Source: Bacillus sp. NTK074B (GTDB lineage: Bacteria > Bacillota > Bacilli > Bacillales > Bacillaceae_B). From it: 64,000 bases of DNA. A program made the position numbers and the translations under genes. The notes under the pieces are model-generated. The model searched no databases. It was not told the DNA's origin and saw only the letters and a list, made by a program, of their open reading frames with translations. Positions 1 through 8,374 of this stretch are shown piece after piece. How positions within the stretch are numbered: the first letter of the stretch is position 1; each line of letters opens with the position of its first letter. Location of the stretch: positions 1-64,000 of the forward strand of contig NZ_JAFKOH010000001.1 in assembly GCF_017303375.1 (NCBI RefSeq), in the 5' to 3' direction.

Positions 1-90
1 GAGGAGGCTCACCGCCAGCCCCGCGGAAAGCGAGCACCTGTAGCGGAAATCAACCGCCACTCGCTACATCCAAAAGCCACAATGAGTACG
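1..90. repeat. Intergenic repeat, cut by the window edge
   Basis: This GC-richer stretch contains the segment CCGCGGAAAGCGAG followed by a GTAGCGGAAATCAAC segment. From memory, it resembles a dispersed intergenic repeat seen in many Bacillaceae genomes. No second copy occurs in this window, so the repeat call rests on recall alone. Its left end lies outside the window. Confidence 0.5.
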
Positions 91-105
91 ATAACAGCCA
101 TATTT

Positions 106-150
106 AAAGAGACGATATGATCAGCCCGATCTGATCATATCGTCTCTTTC
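106..150. terminator. Strong bidirectional terminator hairpin
   Basis: A perfect 19-bp stem (106-124 with 131-149) closes a 6-nt loop and is followed on the plus strand by a T-rich run. It lies just past the stop of citR on the minus strand and would also stop transcription entering from the left. Confidence 0.85.
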
Positions 151-152
151 TT

Positions 153-1031
153 TTATAATCTGAAACGAGACAGAAAACGTAATAATTCCTTTTGCACTCC
201 ATGTTGATATTTTATGAGTGCAAAAGTTTTAGCCTCCGGCATGGGAAAAGACTTTGTTTCAACTTCCAAGAGTCTTCCTTCCAGCAGTTCTCTCCTTACT
301 GTAGATGCAGGAAGATAGGAAATACCCAGTCCTTCTGTAATAAATCGTTTTGTGATATGTGTTTGCGACACCTTCATCATCCTGGTTTTTGGATAAAATT
401 GTTTGATCGTATAACAAAGATTATCCCAATAAGCAGGATGATTATGGGTCAACAGGTAATTCGATGCCAATAACTCCTCTTCTTCCAACGGTGGAGCTGA
501 TTCGAAATCCCTTCCATCATGGGGAGCCACCAAAATGACTTTATCAGTAAACAATAGAGTTTGTTCAAGTTCAGGACTAAAGCAGGGAAGGCAGGAAAGC
601 CCGATATCGACCCTTTCTTCTAAAACAGCCTTCTCTATTTCATCCGATTCAATGATTTCAACCGATATTTCGACCTGGGGATGAGTTTCTAAAAACTGTT
701 TTAAGACAAAAGGTAAAACATTATCAGCAATCAGGGGGGATATAGCCATTTTAAGCGTCTTAGTATATCCCTGACTTATAGATTGCAGAGCAGTAATTCC
801 TTCTTCATAGACTTCAATCAAACTCTTGGCATATTTAAGATAGCTCCTCCCGGCTTCCGTCAACTTAATCTTCTTTCCTTCTCTTTCAAACAGCTTAACC
901 CCAAGTTCCTTCTCAAGTTGTTTTATATGAACGGTAACCGTCGGCTGAGAGATGTATAATCGCTCAGCGGCTTTTCTGAAATGACTGAATTCAGCAGCTG
1001 AAATAAACGTCTTCACTACATTTAAGTCCAT
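153..1031 (-). CDS. citR: LysR-type regulator, CitR-like
   Basis: The 292-residue protein has the LysR layout. An N-terminal winged helix-turn-helix occupies about residues 1-60 (motif SQPTVTVHIKQLE) and is followed by a linker helix and a two-lobe effector domain (about 90-290). B. subtilis CitR is about this length and also lies divergent from citA, the minor citrate synthase gene that it represses. That context, with 106 bp between the two starts, is the main reason for the name. ATG at 1031 has a good AAGGGG site upstream. A related LysR protein near another citrate synthase cannot be excluded, but the gene pair makes CitR likely. Confidence 0.85.
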   Translation of the reverse strand: MDLNVVKTFISAAEFSHFRKAAERLYISQPTVTVHIKQLEKELGVKLFEREGKKIKLTEAGRSYLKYAKSLIEVYEEGITALQSISQGYTKTLKMAISPLIADNVLPFVLKQFLETHPQVEISVEIIESDEIEKAVLEERVDIGLSCLPCFSPELEQTLLFTDKVILVAPHDGRDFESAPPLEEEELLASNYLLTHNHPAYWDNLCYTIKQFYPKTRMMKVSQTHITKRFITEGLGISYLPASTVRRELLEGRLLEVETKSFPMPEAKTFALIKYQHGVQKELLRFLSRFRL

Positions 1032-1137
1032 GTGTACACCCCTTGATTGTTTAATAAACGTAATCGAATAATTTAAATATATTTAATTTTCATAATTATA
1101 TATCCATTATACAATAAATGTAACAAAGGAAAAGGGG
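1032..1137. promoter_or_regulatory. Divergent citR-citA control region
   Basis: This very AT-rich 106-bp gap holds a perfect 14-bp palindrome TTAAATATATTTAA at 1073-1086. LysR proteins usually bind dyads between the divergent regulator and target genes, so this is a candidate CitR operator. AT-rich palindromes arise easily by chance. Confidence 0.4.
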
Positions 1138-2232
1138 ATGAAATGGATGTATAGCAAAGGATTAAAAGGTATTATTGCAGCACAAACCTCGATCAGTCAC
1201 ATCAATGGCCAGGAAGGTGTCCTCCTATACAGGGGATATGATATAGGAGAAGTCAGTCACTTGTCATTTGAAGAAGCAGCCTTCTTATTATGGCACAGCT
1301 ATCTTCCGAACGAGGAGGATGCAATGGAGATCCAAAAGGAACTGAGCACTTACAGATATTTGACACCTGAGATGAAATCCATACTTCATGCTTTGCCAGA
1401 AGATTTGGATATGATGAGTGTATTAAGAACTGTCGTTTCTTCCGAGGGGTCAGCAGAATACAAATGGAAGCCCACGATTGAGCAGGCAATGAGATTGACG
1501 GCTGTCATTCCTACCATCATTGCCTACCGATATAATCTGATAATGGATAAACCGCTAATCGATCCCGATCCACAGCTAAACCATGTAGAGAACTATCTAT
1601 ATATGCTGACAGGGAACAATCCGTCCAAAGCAGTTACAGATGCATTGGAAGCATACATGGTGTTGACTCTTGAGCATGGAATGAATGCCTCTGCCTTCTC
1701 GGCAAGGGTAACAGCTTCAACGGAATCTGATCTGGTTTCCGCCATCACTTCTGCCATCGGAACGATGAAAGGGCCACTACACGGGGGAGCACCATCCGGG
1801 GTCATTGACTTACTAAACGAAATTGGCACGATAGAGAAGGCAGAAAATATTATTAGAAAAAAATTACTGAAAGGAGAAAAACTGATGGGATTTGGTCACC
1901 GTGTATATAAAACACATGATCCAAGAGCCATTGCCCTAAAAAAGCGACTTGTAGAAAATTCTGGGGATGATCAGTCTCTGGATCTTGCACTCCATGTGGA
2001 GAAAAAGGCAGTCGAACTTTTGGCTGAACTCAAGCCGGGTAGATCCCTATATACAAATGTTGAGTTTTACGCAGCTGCCATCATGAAGTCGATCCATCTC
2101 CCATCGGATCTCTTCACACCGACATTTACCGCCAGCCGCATCGTCGGATGGACAGCTCATGTAATGGAGCAGGCAGAAAACAATGCAATCTACCGACCGC
2201 AATCAGAGTATATAGGTAGACGACTAGGTTGA
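1138..2232 (+). CDS. citA: Citrate synthase, CitA type
   Basis: This enzyme condenses acetyl-CoA with oxaloacetate to citrate in the cytoplasm. The 364-residue protein has the family's catalytic histidine segments GPLHGGAP (His215) and GFGHRVYK (His254), and the C-terminal block SRIVGWTAHVMEQ. At the site where most citrate synthases have the catalytic aspartate (NVDFY), it reads NVEFY with Glu309. From memory, CitA-type enzymes share this change. The first ATG is at 1138, but ATG at 1147 is better spaced from AAAAGGGG, so the true protein may begin at MYSKGLKG. It is divergent from citR and followed by its own terminator. Confidence 0.88.
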   Translation: MKWMYSKGLKGIIAAQTSISHINGQEGVLLYRGYDIGEVSHLSFEEAAFLLWHSYLPNEEDAMEIQKELSTYRYLTPEMKSILHALPEDLDMMSVLRTVVSSEGSAEYKWKPTIEQAMRLTAVIPTIIAYRYNLIMDKPLIDPDPQLNHVENYLYMLTGNNPSKAVTDALEAYMVLTLEHGMNASAFSARVTASTESDLVSAITSAIGTMKGPLHGGAPSGVIDLLNEIGTIEKAENIIRKKLLKGEKLMGFGHRVYKTHDPRAIALKKRLVENSGDDQSLDLALHVEKKAVELLAELKPGRSLYTNVEFYAAAIMKSIHLPSDLFTPTFTASRIVGWTAHVMEQAENNAIYRPQSEYIGRRLG

Positions 2233-2698
2233 AAAAACGCTAGTAAAGAAACTGACAGGTAACGCCTATCAGATAAGAGTGCTACGGTGGGACAAGAGTA
2301 AAATTCCTTCTGCAAGAGTATTCGACTCGGGGAAGATGCTTGTCGTTTTAAAGATAAATAAAATAGCATAAAAAATATAGACAGCCCCAGACGTCATTTG
2401 ATCTGGGGCTGTCTATATTTTCATTATAGCAAATAATCCTACCCGGTGATGTTATTGAGAATCTTATTCGACTATGGTAGGGAGGATGCAAATAAAGCAC
2501 ATTCAAGAAAATATCAGATCGATCTCAACAATTGAATGAATTGGAATTTTTTCAGTGTCATGGCTTCGGGTTTGTTTTCGAAGGAGCCCCCTGTTTATGA
2601 AGGAACGTTCATATATATGGAGGATATTGGGATATTCTGTCGAAATAAATGTATAGGGAGTTATTATTAAAAGAAATATAGAAAAAAGGAGAATAGCC
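2233..2698. other. Gene-free stretch with a terminator
   Basis: Apart from the citA terminator, this 466-bp stretch holds only short reading frames. One starts at a GGGAGG-preceded ATG near 2488 and stops after 17 codons. Another, of about 44 codons, has no ribosome binding site. They could be decayed coding DNA, but nothing recognisable remains. Confidence 0.4.
2372..2424. terminator. Terminator after citA
   Basis: A perfect 20-bp stem (2372-2391 with 2402-2421) closes a 10-nt loop. A-rich and T-rich flanks allow function in both directions. Confidence 0.9.
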
Positions 2699-3100
2699 TT
2701 GTTAAAACTTCAACATATTCATAAATCAATGGATTACAAGAAAGCGTTGATCACTCACCTGGTTGATCAAAAGCAACAATTAGACGAAGGATTGATTCCT
2801 GAAGAGTCGATTGTACTCAAACAGTGCAGTCTTCAAATCTTAACTCAAACTGCCTTGATTGAGGGTGAAGTCAATCTATTTGACGGGGACGAAGAGATGC
2901 AGACATTTCTTGAATATGGGCTCGATCGATTCGGGGAAGAACTCCTTGAACTTCCACCTGAGATGTGGGCTGCTAATGTTACGGCTCCTATTCATATTAA
3001 AAATGTTCGATTTCGATCTCTTGCTGCCCCCGAATCTATTATGGAGATGCATGAAATGATTGTCTTTTCCGACCAGGTTGTTGGATTAACCATCGTTTAA
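2699..3100 (+). CDS. Hypothetical protein, 133 residues
   Basis: I do not recognise this protein. It is acidic and soluble, with no signal peptide, membrane segment or metal motif. Residues 1-60 look mostly helical, and the C-terminal half mixes strands and turns. It starts with TTG at 2699 behind the strong site AAAAAGGAG. The next gene (Nudix hydrolase) begins 22 bp after its stop with its own AAAGGAG site, so the two probably share a transcript ending at the hairpin near 3644. Confidence 0.7.
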   Translation: MLKLQHIHKSMDYKKALITHLVDQKQQLDEGLIPEESIVLKQCSLQILTQTALIEGEVNLFDGDEEMQTFLEYGLDRFGEELLELPPEMWAANVTAPIHIKNVRFRSLAAPESIMEMHEMIVFSDQVVGLTIV

Positions 3101-3122
3101 TACATGTAAAGGAGAGTTACTA

Positions 3123-3632
3123 TTGTTTGAAACCGAATTAGGAAAACCGAAAAGCGAGACATCCCCATATAAAATGAAGTACAGGACTGCCGTTAAAGCA
3201 GTCATCTTTCAAGATCATAACATTCTTCTAATGTATTCGAACCGCGGTGATTATAAATTTCCGGGAGGCGGTGTTGAAGATCGTGAAACTTTATCAGCTG
3301 CCCTTATGAGGGAGGTGGCTGAAGAAACCGGATTCATACACTGTTTAGTGAAAGAGCCTGTTGGAGTCGTGACACAAAGACATATGGACCTATTTGAAGA
3401 GGATACGGTATTTGAAATGACGTCACACTATTTTCATTGTGAACTATTAGATGATGATAGAATCCCTCAACAGTTAGAAGGATACGAGAAAGAACTTCAG
3501 ATGATTCCCAAATGGGTCACCTTGAAAGAAGCCATTGATAGCAATGAGAGGTTGATGGACCAGTTTGAGAACAATCGATGGATTGTAAGGGAGAACTTTG
3601 TTTTGGAAGAATTGAAGAAATTATATAAATGA
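3123..3632 (+). CDS. Nudix hydrolase
   Basis: Nudix enzymes cleave nucleoside diphosphates linked to another group, using a metal held by the Nudix box. The box is complete: a glycine-rich lead GGGVED, then LMREVAEETGF with the REVxEE core. The 169-residue protein has an N-terminal extension of about 20 residues before the first strand. The substrate cannot be read from sequence. TTG at 3123 sits 8 nt behind AAAGGAG. It follows an unknown 133-residue gene and is followed by a terminator. Confidence 0.85.
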   Translation: MFETELGKPKSETSPYKMKYRTAVKAVIFQDHNILLMYSNRGDYKFPGGGVEDRETLSAALMREVAEETGFIHCLVKEPVGVVTQRHMDLFEEDTVFEMTSHYFHCELLDDDRIPQQLEGYEKELQMIPKWVTLKEAIDSNERLMDQFENNRWIVRENFVLEELKKLYK

Positions 3633-3643
3633 TTTCGGGAAGA

Positions 3644-3677
3644 AACGCTTATCTGAATCAGGATAGGTGTTTTTTTA
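3644..3677 (+). terminator. Terminator after Nudix gene
   Basis: A 10-bp stem (3644-3653 with 3662-3671) includes G-U pairs and is followed by a run of seven T. Confidence 0.75.
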
Positions 3678-3803
3678 ATATAGTAGAAAGAACTGCAACC
3701 TGAAGTTGCAGCTGGGGGATTATTGATTCACTCATAGAGTTTGTTAATACAGCACTAACCATCAAATTCTTTGGTGGTTCTTAGGGTGATGGTTCCGGTT
3801 TAT

Positions 3804-4310
3804 TTAAAAGTCCAATATGTACTTTTTGAGCTCTTCTGTATCATTCGGAAGTATCACATACCCCTCCAGTTTCATATCCAACTTTTCAAGAAGTTTAGAA
3901 GAAGAATGATTATCTTTGGTGGTAATCGCTACGATCCGTTCCATTCCTCTTTCTTTTGCAAGATCCATTGTAGCGCTGGCTGCTTCAAATGCATATCCTT
4001 GAGATTGATACTCCATTAGAAATGCAAAGCCGATATCAACATCTTCAAGGCCATCACGTTTAATCAACCCACATAAACCGATAGGGATGTGATTATCCTT
4101 GAGCTCCACCAGGAACAAACCAAATCCTTCCCGTTCATACATGGCCCGTGGACCATTCTCGATATAATTCAACGCATCATCCATTGTGCGAATACCTTTG
4201 TCCCCAATGAATTTAAGCCATCCAGGTTCATTTAATAATCTCATGATAAATGCGGCATCAGTAGGCTCTACCCATCTCAAGCCTAGTCGCGATGTTTCTA
4301 TTACCTTCAT
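3804..4310 (-). CDS. GNAT acetyltransferase, RimJ-like
   Basis: This is an N-acetyltransferase of the Acetyltransf_3 (RimJ/RimL) type. It begins with the typical MKVIETSRLGLRWVEPTDA strand and has the later block MEYQSQGYAFEAASATMDLA, which corresponds to the acetyl-CoA loop and helix. Members acetylate protein N-termini, small amines or drugs, and the substrate is unknown here. A GTG nine bases upstream is possible, but ATG at 4310 is spaced correctly from GTGAGGTG, giving 168 residues. The gene stands alone, between the Nudix and pentapeptide genes. Confidence 0.8.
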   Translation of the reverse strand: MKVIETSRLGLRWVEPTDAAFIMRLLNEPGWLKFIGDKGIRTMDDALNYIENGPRAMYEREGFGLFLVELKDNHIPIGLCGLIKRDGLEDVDIGFAFLMEYQSQGYAFEAASATMDLAKERGMERIVAITTKDNHSSSKLLEKLDMKLEGYVILPNDTEELKKYILDF

Positions 4311-4516
4311 GTGGAACACCTCACTTTATATTCTCCTATCTTATTTTAACTCGAAACATTGCGCATGGGAATTCATACTTTGGAAAGCCACGACCAATTC
4401 TGCTCTTTAAGTGATTTCAGCGCGAGACACACCCCTGAAAAAAATCCAAGACTAGTTTTCTTTTTTCTTCATGCTATAGTTTCTTTATACTAAATGATCA
4501 GGATAGAGGTGTAAAA

Positions 4517-5164
4517 ATGGGATATACATTTAAAATAGAGGATCCAAAAATTCCAGCGCGCCAAGATACAGCAAATTTCCATGATATCTATTATGATGAA
4601 GATCCCTTTCTATCGAATTGTACGGTAGAAAATGCGAGGTTGGATCAGGAACATATCGACCAACTTGTACTATCTAAAGTGACGTTTAAAAATGTTTCTT
4701 TCCCAGGTGCATCATTTCCTCGAATTGATATGACAGATGTCGTCTTTGAAAATTGCGACCTGTCGAATGCAAACTTATGTGAGGGAATCATCCATCGGGT
4801 CCGCTTCAGTGAATGCAAATTAATGGGGATTGATTTTTCCGGTGCGAATTTAGGAAATGTACATTTTGATGAATGTTTGGCTAATATGAGTGACTTTGTT
4901 GACGCTCGAATGAAAAAGGTGAAATTTAACCAAACCTCCTTGCAAAATGCAAACTACTCTGACTGTGAACTCCTGAAAGTAAGCTTTGATCGATGTGATC
5001 TGAATGAAATTGATTTTACCCAGACTGACCTTAAAGGAATTGATATTAGCACCTGCAGGTTTACCCGGATAAATGTTGCCCTTGATAAGCTTTCCGGATG
5101 TGAAATATCCCCTGAGCAGGCGATTGGGTTTGCAGGCTTATTAGGATTGAAGGTTAAAGAGTAG
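4517..5164 (+). CDS. Pentapeptide-repeat protein, Qnr-like
   Basis: The 215-residue protein is built of A(D/N)LxX pentapeptides (for example FENCDLSNANL, FSGANL, FTQTDLKGIDI). These fold as a right-handed quadrilateral beta-helix. Length, the interruption pattern and the C-terminal helix SPEQAIGFAGLLGLKV match the Qnr/MfpA class, whose dimers mimic DNA and protect gyrase. Chromosomal Qnr-like genes are common in Bacillaceae, and no mobile element flanks this one. A protective effect against quinolones is possible but not shown. It has AGAGGTG before its ATG and a terminator behind it. Confidence 0.82.
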   Translation: MGYTFKIEDPKIPARQDTANFHDIYYDEDPFLSNCTVENARLDQEHIDQLVLSKVTFKNVSFPGASFPRIDMTDVVFENCDLSNANLCEGIIHRVRFSECKLMGIDFSGANLGNVHFDECLANMSDFVDARMKKVKFNQTSLQNANYSDCELLKVSFDRCDLNEIDFTQTDLKGIDISTCRFTRINVALDKLSGCEISPEQAIGFAGLLGLKVKE

Positions 5165-5169
5165 GTTGT

Positions 5170-5206
5170 AAAGCGTGCAGAGCTTATCACCTCTGCACGC
5201 TTTTAA
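5170..5206 (+). terminator. Terminator after pentapeptide gene
   Basis: A perfect 13-bp stem (5170-5182 with 5191-5203) closes an 8-nt loop and ends in a short T run. Confidence 0.85.
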
Positions 5207-5324
5207 GTTGGCAAAAATATTTCAATGAGGCCAAATGAATCCTTTGTTCATATGTATAAAATGATCCAATCAAACATACTTATATATCAGGGCCCACTGC
5301 TTTCAATTCGAAGGGGGAAACACC

Positions 5325-5669
5325 ATGACCATCTTCATCTGGGTTTTACAAGGACTTTTGGCCGCCATGTTTTTGATGGCAGCAGTAGGAAAACTGACCG
5401 GGTCAAGCATGCAACGAGGAGTATTTGATCATTTACGATTACCTCAATGGTTTCGGATCGTCACTGGATTAGTGGAATTATCGGGTGTTGCATTATTGGT
5501 CCTTGGTTACTGGAATGAAACGTACATCGTCACTGGTTCTCTCATTCTCGGTGTAACAGCAATCGGTGGAATGCTAGCCCATATTCGTGTAAAAGATGGA
5601 TTCAAAGATACATCTATGATTGTCCTTCTGGGGATCCTTGCCTTTATATTATTGTATTTAGTTAAGTAA
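5325..5669 (+). CDS. DoxX-family membrane protein
   Basis: The 114-residue protein has four hydrophobic helices and the DoxX-family first helix motif GLLAAMFLMAAVGKLTG, ending in a conserved lysine and glycine. DoxX proteins are small inner-membrane proteins, some linked to oxidative stress and quinone-related redox functions. No function can be assigned here. ATG at 5325 follows AAGGGGG. Its original terminator lay about 30 bp downstream and has been split by a transposon. Confidence 0.8.
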   Translation: MTIFIWVLQGLLAAMFLMAAVGKLTGSSMQRGVFDHLRLPQWFRIVTGLVELSGVALLVLGYWNETYIVTGSLILGVTAIGGMLAHIRVKDGFKDTSMIVLLGILAFILLYLVK

Positions 5670-5700
5670 ATTCACCAGATAGGAGTAATTTATATATGGT

Positions 5701-5721
5701 AAAAGGAGTGGATGCCTGGCT
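5701..5721 (+). terminator. Left half of the DoxX-gene terminator, split by a transposon
   Basis: The stem arm AAAAGGAGTGG (5701-5711) is followed by the target duplication TGCCTGGCT. Its partner arm CCACTCCTTTT is now at 9042-9052, beyond the element. Removing the element and one duplication restores an 11-bp stem, an 11-nt loop and a T tail. Confidence 0.8.
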
Positions 5722-5770
5722 TAAGTAGTTCGGTTCAGAGGTAGAAAATTAAAAATAACAGGTCATTTTT

Positions 5771-5801
5771 AAGACGAATTCGCATATGAATTCGTCTTTT
5801 T
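5771..5801 (+). terminator. Terminator inside the left transposon end
   Basis: A perfect 11-bp stem (5771-5781 with 5788-5798) is followed by TTTTTG. It would stop transcription entering from the DoxX gene before it reaches the transposase genes. Confidence 0.85.
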
Positions 5802-5890
5802 GTCTATACTGATACTATAAGGTTTATGGAGTATTAACAGTTAATTTAGCACTAGTTTTAACATACGTTTTAGCAGTTGGACAATAACTT

Positions 5891-5945
5891 TTGGTCAGTG
5901 TTTATAACGTATGCTAAAATTATTGTTAATTTGTATGCTAAATAG
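5891..5945 (+). promoter_or_regulatory. Transposase-operon promoter with repeated TATGCTAAA motifs
   Basis: TTGGTC (5891-5896) and TAAAAT (5915-5920, with an upstream TG) are 18 bp apart. The sequence GTATGCTAAA overlaps the -10 box and recurs about 24 bp further on, and an inverted TTTTAGCA lies upstream near 5869. These copies could be operators for the small protein encoded just downstream. Confidence 0.5.
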
Positions 5946-5978
5946 GTGACCAATTTTAGATAAGGAGTGAAATATTAA

Positions 5979-6233
5979 ATGAAGTTTATTGAACCTAAAA
6001 ATAAGAATTCTACTAAAGTTGATTGGGACATCTCTGAGCGTGTTAGAGCAGTTGTGAAGTATTATGCAGAATACACGGAATACAGTGAAAGTGAAGTTGT
6101 TGATACGTTTTTACTTAATTTACTAGATGACGAGCAATTTCTAGAATGGATTGCTTCTAAGCGTAATAATAAGCGTATATTAAAGCAATTGGAGATTGCA
6201 GAAGAAGAATTGGAGGAACTTCGTATTGTCTAA
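5979..6233 (+). CDS. Small transposon-encoded protein, ribbon-helix-helix-like
   Basis: The 84-residue protein has one basic strand-like segment (KVDWDISERVRAVV) followed by helices and ends in an acidic coiled segment. This resembles ribbon-helix-helix DNA-binding proteins, but similarity is by eye only. It lies directly upstream of the transposase gene, whose TTG start overlaps its last codons, so the two are translationally coupled. Plausible roles are repression of the element's own promoter or a transposition accessory factor. ATG at 5979 follows AAGGAGTG with ideal spacing. Confidence 0.6.
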   Translation: MKFIEPKNKNSTKVDWDISERVRAVVKYYAEYTEYSESEVVDTFLLNLLDDEQFLEWIASKRNNKRILKQLEIAEEELEELRIV

Positions 6234-8190
6234 ATTGAAGCGGCTGGCAACAAAGGAAGATGTGATTGTTGATATAGTAAATCCTCTAACAGACAAAGAA
6301 ATTAATGACCGTCAAGAGCAATACGACTTATTAGAACCTAAGAAGTTTGCCACTAGATATAACGATATGCTTTATAGACCTGTTTCATTTAACTGGAACG
6401 GAAAAACATTCACGATTCAGTACAACCACTGTAACGAACCTTTTTGTAAATGGCTTGGCGAAAACCAACACAAGTTTGAAGAGGTTAAAGGAAAGCCGAA
6501 GCGATATAAACTAGAAGGTAGTTCAAAAAGCAGAAGTAAAGTTATTCGTTGTAATCCAGATCCAATACACCCGACAAAAGGGAAGCCAACGCTTAATTGC
6601 AGTACCATTCCTCTTTCTAATTGGTCTATTGCAGAAGAAATTAAGCGATTAATACAAATCGAAACGGTACAAGATATTGAACCTGAATATGATTTTCATA
6701 GAGATAGCTGCCCGAATAATGGTATCACTCCTTTTGAAACCAAAAAGTTATTTCACAAGCAAGGAAAGAGTACCGCTGGTTCTCAAAGATGGCAATGTAA
6801 GTCCTGTAAGAAAATCACGAATGTCCTTCCAACTAGAAAGCAATCGACAACCTACAACCAAAAGAGAAACGATGTCCTTCCGATGTTTGCTAAACTTCTC
6901 GTAAATAAAGTTCCTATCAATCGTGCTTGTGATATTTTAGAGATTGGTGCAGGAACCTATTATGACAAGTTAGAATGGTTATATCGCAAATGTATTGAAT
7001 TTCTTGACCGCCACGAAAGACCTGCATTTGAAAAGAAAGAATTCAAAGTGATTTGGCTTAATACCGACAAGATGCACTATTATCTCAATAATGTTCGTAA
7101 GAAAGGTCAAGGAGCAGCAAAATTTAGGGGATTGGAAGATTTAGTATTACCAACTTATATTGTCGTGACAGGTGACGTTCATTCACGCTATATTTTCCGT
7201 TCGGATATAGCCTACGATTGGGAGAAGTCATTTGATGAACTAAACATTGACACCAGACAATTCAAAGAGGACCACCTTAATGATTTCTGTAAAAAAAATG
7301 CTCGTTTAGATTTTCAACACTATCCACAAAACCCGTCTAAAAACGATACGGAAACCAAGTTTGATTACAACAAAGAGATGCGTGAAATCAAGAAAAGACA
7401 ACAATATGTGAGTGGATTACACGTTAATTCAACTTACACTACCGTTGCTCATTATTGGCTTATTAAACGACTTGTGGGAGCTTCAGAATGGCGAATGATA
7501 AGTGATGATGACCGTTCCATTATGACCGCTTTTTATCGTGTTTTTGCGAAGGAAATCAAGCAATCTGACGCTCATCACTTTTTATGTTTAACAGACAGAA
7601 ACAAAACGAAGAAAGATGCGTTAGAAGAATTCGATGATGCCAAGAAAGATTTATTAGATTGGGGTTTTCATAATGGTTACGATACGAAGAATATCGTGAA
7701 ATTAGCAAAGTATCAGTTGACTGAACACTTTAATACTCATTCCTTCCATAAAACAATAACAACGCCAGGTTATTCGTATAATGAATGGGCGAATATTCCT
7801 ATCGAACATCCACTTGCATCTAAAGACAAAGGGTTTCATAAAGTAGATTGCACAACCGACTTATCATCATATGAACCAAACGAGATAGCAGAGTTAATTA
7901 TGAATGTGAATGATAATGCGATCAGTTCTTTCTTACAACAACTTCGTCGGAGGTTAAGTATCTTAGAAAGACCGATTGTGTCTGCTCGTAAAGATGGTAA
8001 AAGTTATATATATGCGAACTTTAACCCTAAGTACGCTCAGATGGCAATTACGATTATGAGAACCTATTACAACTTTTGTTTGACCTATAATACAAAGGAA
8101 AATGGTGAAATCGTTTCTAAAACACCAGCTCAAAGGTTAGGCATTACTGATAAAGAGTTTGATTGGAACGACATTATCTATTTAAGATAA
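6226..8190 (+). CDS. IS1-like transposase, unusually large
   Basis: Residues near 160-200 contain GKSTAGSQRWQCKSCKK, closely matching the zinc ribbon of IS1 InsA (GKSTAGHQRY then CxxC). The first Cys pair is reduced to one Cys (SCPNNG). A helix-turn-helix follows (INRACDILEIGAGTYYDKL), then a DDE-type core with acidic candidates in WLNTDKMHYY and VVTGDVHSRYI. The C-terminal tail KTPAQRLGITDKEFDW is typical of transposases. An N-terminal extension of about 150 residues carries further cysteines (HCNEPFC). IS1 proteins are only about 230 residues, so this is a distant relative. TTG at 6226 follows GGAGGAACT and overlaps the upstream gene's stop. Confidence 0.8.
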   Translation: MSKLKRLATKEDVIVDIVNPLTDKEINDRQEQYDLLEPKKFATRYNDMLYRPVSFNWNGKTFTIQYNHCNEPFCKWLGENQHKFEEVKGKPKRYKLEGSSKSRSKVIRCNPDPIHPTKGKPTLNCSTIPLSNWSIAEEIKRLIQIETVQDIEPEYDFHRDSCPNNGITPFETKKLFHKQGKSTAGSQRWQCKSCKKITNVLPTRKQSTTYNQKRNDVLPMFAKLLVNKVPINRACDILEIGAGTYYDKLEWLYRKCIEFLDRHERPAFEKKEFKVIWLNTDKMHYYLNNVRKKGQGAAKFRGLEDLVLPTYIVVTGDVHSRYIFRSDIAYDWEKSFDELNIDTRQFKEDHLNDFCKKNARLDFQHYPQNPSKNDTETKFDYNKEMREIKKRQQYVSGLHVNSTYTTVAHYWLIKRLVGASEWRMISDDDRSIMTAFYRVFAKEIKQSDAHHFLCLTDRNKTKKDALEEFDDAKKDLLDWGFHNGYDTKNIVKLAKYQLTEHFNTHSFHKTITTPGYSYNEWANIPIEHPLASKDKGFHKVDCTTDLSSYEPNEIAELIMNVNDNAISSFLQQLRRRLSILERPIVSARKDGKSYIYANFNPKYAQMAITIMRTYYNFCLTYNTKENGEIVSKTPAQRLGITDKEFDWNDIIYLR

Positions 8191-8280
8191 ACCAAAAACA
8201 AAATGCTTGGTTTATTTTTTGAATTTTTCGAAGGTTTATGGGATTTTATGTTAAAATAATTGTATGAATGTTTGTTACAG

Positions 8281-8313
8281 CTTATTCAACTAACGGGGCA
8301 GGTTAGTTCAACA
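8281..8313. repeat. Hairpin repeat before the lipoprotein gene
   Basis: TTCAACTAAC (8285-8294) pairs with GTTAGTTCAA (8302-8311) with one mismatch around GGGGCAG. The same TTCAACTAACGG arm recurs at 8862, so the lipoprotein gene is bracketed by related hairpins. From memory, similar ACTAACGGGGCAGGTTAG hairpins are dispersed in Bacillus genomes. Confidence 0.6.
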
Positions 8314-8374
8314 TACATTTAACAAAAAATGGTATTATTACAGGAAGGAAAAACTAGGTATAGGGGGGATAAAT

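Noticed and set aside
4517..5164. Acquired quinolone resistance gene
   Set aside because: The protein is Qnr-like, but no mobile element flanks it and such genes are ordinary chromosomal members in Bacillaceae.
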